Assembly (NCBI RefSeq): GCF_033878955.1
Contig: NZ_CP138858.1
Coordinates: forward strand, 2,589,001 to 2,653,000
Source of the DNA: Coraliomargarita algicola
GTDB lineage: Bacteria > Verrucomicrobiota > Verrucomicrobiia > Opitutales > Coraliomargaritaceae
DNA: 64,000 nucleotides
Direction: 5' to 3'
The notes under the pieces were generated by a model. It did not search any database, had not been told where the DNA came from, and saw only the letters and a program-made list of their open reading frames with translations. Of the stretch, positions 41,893-50,026 are shown in pieces (within the stretch, counting starts at the first letter, position 1; every line of letters starts with the position of its first letter). Position numbers and translations under genes: made by a program.

Positions 41893-44001
41893 CTAACTGC
41901 GCAGTTGTCGGCGCAGATCCAAGGTATGCTTAAACTCAGGAGCAAGCTTGGGCTTAAACTGCTCTGGCTTGCGCCCGAGCAGATCATCGGCGCTCTGCCA
42001 ACGCTCCGATCGGCGCTGCGCCGCCTCCTCTGCGTCTTGCGGACGGCCTTCATAAATCGGCGCAAAGGGATTCCAATAATGATAACGCGCGGCCTGCATC
42101 GTTTCACCGGAACTTTTCGAGACCCATTCAAACTCCAGCGGCGACTGAATCGGCACATGCGGATGTAAGGCAGGATAGGCACTCGCACATTTATAACGCA
42201 CACCACAGATCATTTTGCCATCCACTAGCTCGAAGGGCACCTCGACACCGTTGACCAATAGCACAGCCTCCTCAGCTAAACCCGGCTCAGACAGCGTCAC
42301 CTGCAAACGGTCGCTCGAATTATCGACGACACGCACAGTATTGGCCCCCTGACTTTCTTCCGCCATCAGCGGAAAGGACTCGAAGGCTTGCCGCACATCC
42401 ACGTGTCCACCCGGCACCTTTAATTGTCCCACACTGGGACAACGAAATGCCAACACTGGCTCCAACCACTCAGCCTCAAAGGCGAAGCCATGCGCGGCCA
42501 AATCATCGCAGATGGCCTGCACATCTTCCCATAAAAAGGCGGGCAAGAAATAACGATCATGCAACAGTGGCCCAAAGCGATGGAGTGGCTCAGTAAAGGG
42601 CGCCTGGCACAGGCGGGCAATGATCGTGCGCACGAACAACCCGATTACCGACATGGTCTCGATCCGCGGAAAGGTCTCGAAGGCGCGTAATTCGATGATG
42701 CCCCATTTGCCATTGGGCGCAGACGGATTACAAAACTTATCAAAGCAAATCTCGGTGCGGTGCGTGTTGCCGGATGAGTCGGTTAGCAGGTTGCGGTAGA
42801 ACTGATCCAACAACTCCCCCTCCGGCGCACCCGCGAGCCCTTGCACTCCCTCGCAAGCCACTTCAAGTTCATACAATGAATGCATGGGGCCCTCATCCAC
42901 ACGCGGCGCTTGACTGCCGGGACCGACATATTGCCCCGTAAATAAATACGAAAGCGCTGGATGACGCTGCCAGTAACGCAAGATCGAAACAATACGATTA
43001 GGCTGAAGCAGAAAGGGATTTTGCTCTAAGCTCGGCCCTCCAAAGGCCAGATGCGCACCACCCCCGGTACCATAAATCGCGCCATTGAGTTGCTGCTTGG
43101 TCAACTGCAAACCAACCGTGGCGGCGGCCCGCGCGGACTGACTGAGAAAGCGATCGTATTCTGCCCAGGTAGCCGCCGGAGGCAGATTCACCTCCAGCAC
43201 GCCGGGATCCGCGGCCAGTCCAAACTTCAGCAACTCGTCGCCCGCCGCTTTGGGCGCATAGCCACAAAACACAATATCGCTAAATTCACTCGCCCCGATG
43301 GTCGCATTAAAAAATGCGATCAAGGCTTGGAAGCCCTCCCAATCGAGTGGCGGCACAAAAATCTCCAAAGCACCGTGACGCACCTCGATGGTGAGTGCAG
43401 TGCGCATCGTCCCCTCAGCCAGATCCCCCAGCGGCAAACGCAGTCCGACCGGGCTGTCGCCCATAAACAATTGCAAGGGATTTGAGTCCGAAAACGGCCA
43501 CTCCGCGGAGCTCCACGCTCCCTCGACATAATCCATCGGCAAGACCCAGCCGGTCGGCGTCGACTTTTCGGCCTCGTAAGCTGGCAGCACAAAATCGCTC
43601 AGGCCGAGCTGATCCGCCGTGGTCTGCATCAATCCTTCAGCAGCCAATGGGTCGTTCTGCCCCTCCACATCATCCAATAAAATCCGCTCTGTTTCCGCCC
43701 ACAACGGCTCCCCCGACTTGCGGTGCAGAAGCATACAGTTCCAACGCGGCAGAGGCTCGCCGGGATACCACTTGCCAAAGACCTGCATCGTCAAGGCTCC
43801 GGGGTAGTTTTCGCGAATCAACTCCGCCGTCATGCGTCGCGCGTAGCCAAGCTTCTGCTCCCCCATGGCGGCATTATTCCACTCCGGAGCATCAGGATGG
43901 GCGGGAATAAAGGTGGGCTCGCCCCCCATCGTTAAGGCAATGCCTTGCGACTGGAGCGAGTCTTCAACTTGATTAGCGAGGGATTGGATGGCTGAGTTCA
44001 T
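41893..44001 (-). CDS. DUF2126 protein of the ATP-grasp/transglutaminase cluster
   Basis: About 702 aa from ATG 44001. The frame reaches back to 44085, but those 28 residues overlap the upstream gene. It matches DUF2126, the long C-terminal region often fused to a transglutaminase: ALTMGGEPTFIPAHPDAPEWN, RRMTAELIRENYPGALTMQVFGKWYPGEPLPRW, AIYGTGGGAHLAFGGPS and HRTEICFDKFCNP. A helical ELRAFETFPRIETMSVIGLFVR follows. Here the transglutaminase is a separate gene 19 bases upstream. DUF2126 has a glutamine-synthetase-like or related ligase fold in published analyses; its substrate is unknown. Confidence 0.9.
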   Translation of the reverse strand: MNSAIQSLANQVEDSLQSQGIALTMGGEPTFIPAHPDAPEWNNAAMGEQKLGYARRMTAELIRENYPGALTMQVFGKWYPGEPLPRWNCMLLHRKSGEPLWAETERILLDDVEGQNDPLAAEGLMQTTADQLGLSDFVLPAYEAEKSTPTGWVLPMDYVEGAWSSAEWPFSDSNPLQLFMGDSPVGLRLPLGDLAEGTMRTALTIEVRHGALEIFVPPLDWEGFQALIAFFNATIGASEFSDIVFCGYAPKAAGDELLKFGLAADPGVLEVNLPPAATWAEYDRFLSQSARAAATVGLQLTKQQLNGAIYGTGGGAHLAFGGPSLEQNPFLLQPNRIVSILRYWQRHPALSYLFTGQYVGPGSQAPRVDEGPMHSLYELEVACEGVQGLAGAPEGELLDQFYRNLLTDSSGNTHRTEICFDKFCNPSAPNGKWGIIELRAFETFPRIETMSVIGLFVRTIIARLCQAPFTEPLHRFGPLLHDRYFLPAFLWEDVQAICDDLAAHGFAFEAEWLEPVLAFRCPSVGQLKVPGGHVDVRQAFESFPLMAEESQGANTVRVVDNSSDRLQVTLSEPGLAEEAVLLVNGVEVPFELVDGKMICGVRYKCASAYPALHPHVPIQSPLEFEWVSKSSGETMQAARYHYWNPFAPIYEGRPQDAEEAAQRRSERWQSADDLLGRKPEQFKPKLAPEFKHTLDLRRQLRS

Positions 44002-44020
44002 AGTAAAATTCGTAGGGGCT

Positions 44021-44911
44021 TCATTCGTCGATCCTTTCGATTTCGAGACTGACTTCCATCGTCGATGCGACGGAGTCTTTGGCAAAAAAGGAGCCTTGGA
44101 TGGGGTCTACGGCTTTGGGATCATGCGAGACTCCGCAGGGAATAAAAAATCCGTTCGCGAGAATACCATTGGTGGGATCGAAGCCCTTCCATCCGGCACC
44201 CGGTAAATACACCTCCGCCCAAGCGTGCATAGACCCCACTGCACGATTGTAAAGATGCTCTCCGCTGCCCTCGACTGGTGGATCATATAAATAACCGCTG
44301 CAAAACCGGGCCGCGAAGCCAATCTGCCGGGTGATCGCAATAAAAAGCACGGCCATATCACGACAAGACCCGCTACCAAGCTGCAGCGTCGTATCCGGAT
44401 CTTGAATACCCTCTTCGTCACGACGCACATAATCAATCTCACGCGCCACCGCAGCATTCAGATCTGATAAAAACTGCACGACATCGGCATGCTGCATCGG
44501 ATTCGGCACTGCTGTATAAAACCAATCCAACACCCGCCCCGCTCCTTTGGCTGGCTGCGTGCCCACATAGGGGCGCAGCGCAGTTAAATCCGGTTCACGA
44601 TAACTGAAAGGATAGCCTGTGGCATAAGCATCTAAAATAAAATCGAAGGGGTTATCCTCACCGACTTCAATCTCAGTCATCGTATCGAAGCTCAATTCCT
44701 GAGACTCCAGCAAACCAAAATTGCAACGCAAGACTAGGTTCCCATAGGCATCGCGCACCCATCGCTGGCGCGATGCCGGCGTAGTCTTGACCTCAAAGTG
44801 CGTCACATGACGCAGGTGACTATTCAACGGCCGTAGAAACAGGGCGTGGTCACTAAAACTGACGGGGCGCTCGTAAGTGTGCGCAGTCCTATGCTGGATT
44901 CGTAATTTCAT
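44021..44911 (-). CDS. Transglutaminase-like cysteine protease family protein, copy 1
   Basis: 296 aa. The N-terminal beta domain (LRIQHRTAHTYERPVSFSDHALFLRP) precedes a transglutaminase core. Its triad is Cys near residue 181 (GSGSCRDMAVLF), His near 228 (MHAWAEVYL) and Asp near 243 (GFDPTNG). It overlaps the upstream copy by 23 bases and precedes DUF2126. Members of this cluster are proposed to cut or form peptide/isopeptide bonds in a short peptide-like product. It has no signal peptide, so it acts in the cytoplasm. Confidence 0.92.
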   Translation of the reverse strand: MKLRIQHRTAHTYERPVSFSDHALFLRPLNSHLRHVTHFEVKTTPASRQRWVRDAYGNLVLRCNFGLLESQELSFDTMTEIEVGEDNPFDFILDAYATGYPFSYREPDLTALRPYVGTQPAKGAGRVLDWFYTAVPNPMQHADVVQFLSDLNAAVAREIDYVRRDEEGIQDPDTTLQLGSGSCRDMAVLFIAITRQIGFAARFCSGYLYDPPVEGSGEHLYNRAVGSMHAWAEVYLPGAGWKGFDPTNGILANGFFIPCGVSHDPKAVDPIQGSFFAKDSVASTMEVSLEIERIDE

Positions 44912-45776
44912 GCGCTTTATTGGTTCGTTCGAGAGAGACGATGACGTTCAGTCGTTGATCGGTGGCACCTTTATACGTGCCACGCATGGGGGCCACATCG
45001 CGGTAGTCCCGCCCCACGGCGACTTCGATGTGCCGTTCGCCGACGGCTTGGTTATTCGTCGGATCGAGCCCCCACCAGGTGCCCCCGGGCAGATAGACTT
45101 CCACCCAAGCGTGACTGGCCGCCGCACCGATCAGCGAGGCATCGGTCTTCTCAGGATCGTAGGCTTCGATATAGCCGCTCACATAACGTGCGGGGATTCC
45201 ATTGCTACGTAGAATCGCCAGCATCAAATGAGCAAAGTCCTGACACACCCCGCGCCGCTGCTTGACCACGTCCGCAATGGGCGTGGAGATATCCGTCGAG
45301 CCCGACTGATATTTAAAATTCTCAAAGATCCAGCTGTAAAGTGTGCGCAGGGAATCTCCATACGAGTCCGCTTGCTTGAAAAACTGCTTACGAATGCGCC
45401 GGTGCTGATTGAGCGGCACATGAAAACTCGGCTCCAAAAATTCGAACAATTGATAACGCATACTGTTGAAAATCTGCCGCACCTCCCCGACAGAAATCTC
45501 CAGCGCCGCTGCCGGCGGCTCTACGGCAAAGGTCTCAACCTCAGTTTCGGAAGTAACCGTCAAAGAGTTGTGCCGATGCGGGATCGTGAAAAATTCAACA
45601 TGATTGCCAAAGTAATCCACATAATGATCCACTTTCGTGGCAGGCGTGATGTCCAGACGTCGTTCGATGATACGCTGCGAATCGTTGGTTTGCGGCCACA
45701 CCCGTAACTCAGCAAACGACTCGGAAGCCGGCACTGCGTATTTATATTCGGTGGTATGGGAGACTCGGAAGCGCAT
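44889..45776 (-). CDS. Transglutaminase-like cysteine protease family protein, copy 2
   Basis: 295 aa, a diverged paralogue of the next gene. The N-terminal domain opens FRVSHTTEYKYAVPASESFAEL. The core has Cys near residue 176 (RRGVCQDFAHL), His near 222 (SHAWVEVYLPG) and Asp near 236 (LDPTNN), then GRDYRDVAPMRGTYKG. It is the second gene of the cluster, 167 bases after the ATP-grasp gene, and overlaps copy 1 by 23 bases. Two such enzymes side by side suggest different bond specificities, which is inference. Confidence 0.92.
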   Translation of the reverse strand: MRFRVSHTTEYKYAVPASESFAELRVWPQTNDSQRIIERRLDITPATKVDHYVDYFGNHVEFFTIPHRHNSLTVTSETEVETFAVEPPAAALEISVGEVRQIFNSMRYQLFEFLEPSFHVPLNQHRRIRKQFFKQADSYGDSLRTLYSWIFENFKYQSGSTDISTPIADVVKQRRGVCQDFAHLMLAILRSNGIPARYVSGYIEAYDPEKTDASLIGAAASHAWVEVYLPGGTWWGLDPTNNQAVGERHIEVAVGRDYRDVAPMRGTYKGATDQRLNVIVSLERTNKAHEITNPA

Positions 45777-45790
45777 GAAAAATCAGTAAA

Positions 45791-45812
45791 CAGAGGTCGG
45801 ATGCCAGAGGTC
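45791..45812. repeat. CAGAGGTC direct repeat, period 14
   Basis: CAGAGGTC occurs at 45791-45798 and 45805-45812. The spacing is two heptamers. It uses the same heptamer as the 41776 array, and lies just upstream of the transglutaminase copy 2 start. Confidence 0.6.
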
Positions 45813-45943
45813 AGTCAACGGTAACAACACAACCATGCACTGAGAGCAGAAGGATTGCCACTTTGTAAGCAATAAAGAGATATTGTTAGCTATAGAATTC
45901 ATTTTCTATTTTTTAGTCTCTGACTGCAGGCCACCGTCTAGGC

Positions 45944-48508
45944 CTAATCCATAGCAAAGAGCGTGGGCTCACGCGCAAAAACATCCTGATGGCTGAAAAA
46001 GATGTCTTCGAGTCGCCCATGCAAAGCTTCCACCTGTTCGGCCAGCCCGGAGAAAGCCTCGCCTACAAAATCCGCAGTATGATGCATTGACTTAGGCTGT
46101 ACCTCACCGGCATCCAACCAGTCGACCTCTCCCATCGGGCTTTGCGCCAACGGAAAATGAGCCAGAACTTCGAGCAATACCCGGATCTGCTGACGCAAGT
46201 CCCCACCCAAGGCACGATCTTCGCCATGGGAAAGCGTACTAATCGCATAGTCCAGATTGCGCAGGCAGAAATTCACCGAACTGGGCACGTGCTTCCCCTG
46301 TAAGATCAAACTGCAAATACGATCCACATAGGCACGTGAACGAAACTCTCTGCGATACGCGTCCAAAGAGCCCAGCAAGCGCAGCAAGGCAGTCAAGTCG
46401 GCACTCTCTTCGTCCACTTCATGATAGGCTTCAATCAAGCGCGGCATCGCGACTTTCAAAACCGCTAAGGCCCCCACTGCACGTTCGAAGAAAATGCCAA
46501 TCCGCAAAAACTGCCAGGTGTCATCGTGCGGCATGGTGCGTTCCGCCGTGCCATTAAAACGTGCCAGTTCACTTACGATATGCTCGCACAGCTCGGTCAA
46601 ACGCGCCCGGGTCACCACTCGCTTCGCTTCCACATTCAGATACAGCGTAATATCTTCCAAGACCTCACGACATTCCGGACTGATCACTTCGCGAACCTTC
46701 TCCAAACAGTTGCGCGCATGACCGATACAGGCGCGCACCGAAGCCCCCTTATTGGCATCCAACAAAAGACTCTTGGAAAATGGCAAGGTATCACGCGGCG
46801 GACGTTTCCGCTTGGTGACATCGCTCTGCCCCGTGGCCGCGGCCACGGCTTGCAATAAAGGCCAGTATGTGCGCTGCTCGGCATGCGCCATTTGATCCCA
46901 GCGCAAACGTTCTAAAGTGTGGAATTGACGCGATGTATTCTCCGCACGCTCCAAATAGCGCCCCGCCCAGTAGAGCGACTCCGCGATACGACTGCTGATC
47001 GAAAAGCGCTCGCCCATCGCGGTCGGCAGGCGCTTAGGGGCAGAATCTTTGACCACACTATCCGGCACCCAGACATCCTTGAGCCCGTCGGTCGCAATGG
47101 TTAAACGGCGAGTGCGATGCCCTGTCACTTTTTGCCGCACCATTCCACCCGGCAACACAATCGGCTCCTTACCTAAAATATAATAGACCCGCAAGTAGCC
47201 CCCTTTCGCGGTGAACTCGCCATCCTTAAACTGTGGTAACATGGCCGGATCCGGGATCGACTGCGCCACGAAATACTCCGGATGACGCTTGGCCAGCCGC
47301 TCCATCGATGCCATGGATTGCCCCGGTCGCCCACCGCAAATCTGCCAAAGCATATCATGGTCCTGCATGGGCTTGAGCACCAACTGCGCCGCATGCTCCG
47401 CCACGTAATCCCGCTGATCCACATCACTAAGGTGAAAAGTTTCCACCGAGCGAAGAATGGGGCTCTCATGACGATACTGCCGAATGATACGGTCGCTGTA
47501 TCGTAGCAAAGCACGGTTATCGGCCACTCCAGAACCAGGCGCATTGACGATCGCGACATTTCCCTGTCGCCACGCATTAATCAGCCCCGGCAAGCCAAAA
47601 GCATTTGCATTCGGCACCGCAATCGGGTCCAGCGCCGCACTTTCGACGCGACGATAAATCACATCCACAGGCTCCAAGCCACGGATCGTCTTCAGAAAGA
47701 CGCAACTCTCGCGCACCAAAAGGTCACTGGGCTGCGCAATAGAAATCCCCATATGACGCGCGATAAATGCCTCTTCGAAGTAGGCCTGCCCCGGCTGACC
47801 ACTGGTCAACAAAAGAATATGCGGATTCGCCCGACTCGACTGCGCGCGCAACATTTCCAGCAAATAGGTGCTAAAGCCCGCGACCGGGGCCACATCCACA
47901 CGTTCATACAGCTCAGGAAAGACCTGCGAGAGAATACGCCGGTTTTGCAGCACATGCGACAAACCAAAGGGCGCCCCCATATGATGTTCAACCACCCGCC
48001 AATCGCCCTCGCCCGCATCTACCAGATCGAAGGCACCGAACTGAGAGTATTCGCCGTAAGGCACCTCAATCCCACTTAGTTGACGCAAAAAAGCCGGATC
48101 ACGTAGCGCCAAATCGTGCGGTATCACACGCTCACGCAAAATATTTTGCTCCGAATAAAGGTCTTGCGCATAGGCATTAAAAGCCAGCGCACGCTGCACC
48201 ACCCCCGATGAAATACGCTGCCACTCCGTCGCACTCAACGAAAGCGGAAACAAGTCCAAACGCCAAGGATTCGCACTGGAGCGACTGGAGGTCACATCCG
48301 AGAACTGCAAGCCCAACTCCTCCACCGCATGATTGAGCCGCTTCTGACGTTGGCCTAGATCGCTCTTGGAACAAGAACGAATCACATCCACGATGGGAGA
48401 GTAGGGCTTGCGCGCAATGCCGTGACAATCAAACGCAGCAGAAGAGGCCTCCCCGTGAAAGTCACGAAAAGGATCTAGCTTCGAACTGGTTTCGTCGATG
48501 TTACGCAT
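45944..48508 (-). CDS. Circularly permuted ATP-grasp fused to alpha-E domain
   Basis: 854 aa. Residues about 90-490 are a type-2 circularly permuted ATP-grasp ligase: NPWRLDLFPLSLSATEW, DPAFLRQLSGIEVPYGEYSQFGAFDLV, VVEHHMGAPFGLSHVLQNRR, VAIVNAPGSGVADNRALL, LVLKPMQDHDMLWQICGG. Residues about 510-845 are the helical alpha-E (DUF403) domain: ISSRIAESLYWAGRYLERAENTSR and SVNFCLRNLDYAISTLSHGE. In many genomes these are two genes; here they are fused. ATP-grasp amidoligases of this kind are thought to build a small peptide with transglutaminase and DUF2126 partners, which follow here. Confidence 0.93.
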   Translation of the reverse strand: MRNIDETSSKLDPFRDFHGEASSAAFDCHGIARKPYSPIVDVIRSCSKSDLGQRQKRLNHAVEELGLQFSDVTSSRSSANPWRLDLFPLSLSATEWQRISSGVVQRALAFNAYAQDLYSEQNILRERVIPHDLALRDPAFLRQLSGIEVPYGEYSQFGAFDLVDAGEGDWRVVEHHMGAPFGLSHVLQNRRILSQVFPELYERVDVAPVAGFSTYLLEMLRAQSSRANPHILLLTSGQPGQAYFEEAFIARHMGISIAQPSDLLVRESCVFLKTIRGLEPVDVIYRRVESAALDPIAVPNANAFGLPGLINAWRQGNVAIVNAPGSGVADNRALLRYSDRIIRQYRHESPILRSVETFHLSDVDQRDYVAEHAAQLVLKPMQDHDMLWQICGGRPGQSMASMERLAKRHPEYFVAQSIPDPAMLPQFKDGEFTAKGGYLRVYYILGKEPIVLPGGMVRQKVTGHRTRRLTIATDGLKDVWVPDSVVKDSAPKRLPTAMGERFSISSRIAESLYWAGRYLERAENTSRQFHTLERLRWDQMAHAEQRTYWPLLQAVAAATGQSDVTKRKRPPRDTLPFSKSLLLDANKGASVRACIGHARNCLEKVREVISPECREVLEDITLYLNVEAKRVVTRARLTELCEHIVSELARFNGTAERTMPHDDTWQFLRIGIFFERAVGALAVLKVAMPRLIEAYHEVDEESADLTALLRLLGSLDAYRREFRSRAYVDRICSLILQGKHVPSSVNFCLRNLDYAISTLSHGEDRALGGDLRQQIRVLLEVLAHFPLAQSPMGEVDWLDAGEVQPKSMHHTADFVGEAFSGLAEQVEALHGRLEDIFFSHQDVFAREPTLFAMD

Positions 48509-48736
48509 AATCCGTCAAAATGGATCGCGATTTGAGCGATTGAAAGCCCAATCTCCGGCAATCGCCTGCAAAAGACATTGCCAAGTTATCGCATAATTCA
48601 TCATTGGTCGCCTCAGCCTCCGCTGCTGCTCTCCACTTGCCGCTTTACCTGCGAGGGGAAAGCGGCATGATCCCTGTTTTTCAAGTTTTCACTCTCTACT
48701 TTCAACTTTCCACTCAGCGCACCGCGCTTCCATATC

Positions 48737-49306
48737 ATGGGCCGTAATTCTATTCACAAAATCAAACGTCCACCTCGTCACTCGAAGGGACCCACAATCG
48801 TCTATCTTGAAAACGAAGACGATTTGTTCGAACTGATCGAGCGCACAGAAAATCCCCTGATTTTGGTGCTGGAGGGCGTACAGGACCCACATAATCTGGG
48901 TGCCTGCCTACGCACGGCCTCGGGCGCAGGTGTCACTGCAGTGCTCGCACCGGTCAAGGGCGCTTGCGGCATCACACCAACAGTGCGCGACATTTCCTGC
49001 GGTGGCGCAGACGATGTGCCCTTCCTGAAAGTGAAGAATATCGGCATGCTCCTGCGTAAGTTCCATGAACAACGCATCCAAATAGTGGGCACCTCGGATC
49101 GAGGCAGTGAAATGCTCTACGATGTAAACTTCAAGCAGCCAACCGCATTGGTGCTGGGCAGCGAAGGCTGGGGTCTGCGCAAGGTGACTGGTGATCTATG
49201 CGACCATCTGGTCAGCATTCCGATGGCAGGCACTGTGGACTGCTTAAATGTCTCAGTGTCGGCAGGTGTATGCCTGTATGAATGCGTGCGTCAGCGGATG
49301 AAGTGA
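48737..49306 (+). CDS. SpoU-family rRNA 2'-O-methyltransferase (RlmB-like, short form)
   Basis: 189 aa. The SPOUT knot motifs are complete: LVLEGVQDPHNLGACLRTASGAGV, LVLGSEGWGLRKVT and VSIPMAGTVDCLNVSVSAGVCLYE. They are closest to RlmB (Gm2251 of 23S rRNA). The usual N-terminal L7Ae-like RNA-binding domain is missing and is replaced by a short basic leader (MGRNSIHKIKRPPRHSKGP). So the exact target (23S or tRNA) is uncertain. Confidence 0.9.
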   Translation: MGRNSIHKIKRPPRHSKGPTIVYLENEDDLFELIERTENPLILVLEGVQDPHNLGACLRTASGAGVTAVLAPVKGACGITPTVRDISCGGADDVPFLKVKNIGMLLRKFHEQRIQIVGTSDRGSEMLYDVNFKQPTALVLGSEGWGLRKVTGDLCDHLVSIPMAGTVDCLNVSVSAGVCLYECVRQRMK

Positions 49307-49468
49307 TCAACGTCGAACATTGAACGTCCAAGATCCAATGATGAATGGAACGATTCCCTGCATGTGCGGGCGAGTTCTGAGTGACTTTTGCCGCGCGGGA
49401 GATTGACGATCCTGCAGGCGTGGACTTCGCATGAGTATGATCTGTAGTTTATAATTTATGTCATAAAC

Positions 49469-49876
49469 ATGGACTCTGATTTTAAAGTTTTTGTGTATGG
49501 AACCTTGAAGCCCGGGGGCCACTACTGGCCGGAGTTTTGTGCGGGCAAACTGGCGGCGGAGCCAGTGCCAGCGAAAATCCATGGGGAACTCTACGACCTG
49601 CACGTGGGCTACCCCGGATTATTACTAAAAGGTGACAAATGGGTGAAGGGCTATGTGCTGAAAATGGCGGATGCCGCGGCCTTCGCGGGCTTGGACTATT
49701 TGGAGGGCTATGTGCCGGGCCGACCGGAAGTGGAGAATGACTACAACCGCCTGCGGGTGAACTGCTTTACCTCCGAAGGGGAGCCACTGGATGAAGTGTG
49801 GATCTATGAAATGACGGCCGAGAAGATCGCCCAACATGGCGGCACGCGCATCGAAAGCGGTGACTGGCCGGTGTGA
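49469..49876 (+). CDS. Gamma-glutamylcyclotransferase-like (AIG2) protein
   Basis: 135 aa. The family start VFVYGTLKPGGHYW carries the YGTL substrate loop. The catalytic Glu is in LDYLEGYVPGRPEVENDY, and WIYEM lies near the end. These enzymes release 5-oxoproline from gamma-glutamyl amines, but substrates vary. It lies downstream of, and opposite to, the ATP-grasp/transglutaminase cluster. A link to gamma-glutamyl chemistry is possible, but the 162-base gap and the rRNA methyltransferase between argue against an operon. Confidence 0.9.
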   Translation: MDSDFKVFVYGTLKPGGHYWPEFCAGKLAAEPVPAKIHGELYDLHVGYPGLLLKGDKWVKGYVLKMADAAAFAGLDYLEGYVPGRPEVENDYNRLRVNCFTSEGEPLDEVWIYEMTAEKIAQHGGTRIESGDWPV

Positions 49877-49960
49877 ATTATACTAATATCAGGATATGCA
49901 TGATCCAGTAGACGCTCCGAAACTAGCCTTGAAACTAAGTTTCGGGGGCGATAGACATCT

Positions 49961-49985
49961 CCCCAGTTCTGAGAACCGAAGCTAC
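49961..49985 (-). repeat. GTAG-headed REP-like hairpin
   Basis: On the minus strand it reads GTAGCTTCG and then the hairpin GTTC-TGA-GAAC, ending in GGGG. It has the same layout as the copy at 56657. It lies in the 150-base spacer before the LRR gene end. Confidence 0.55.
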
Positions 49986-50026
49986 GCAAAACATTTCGAT
50001 TAGTTTCAACTTTTTGCGAATTGGTA

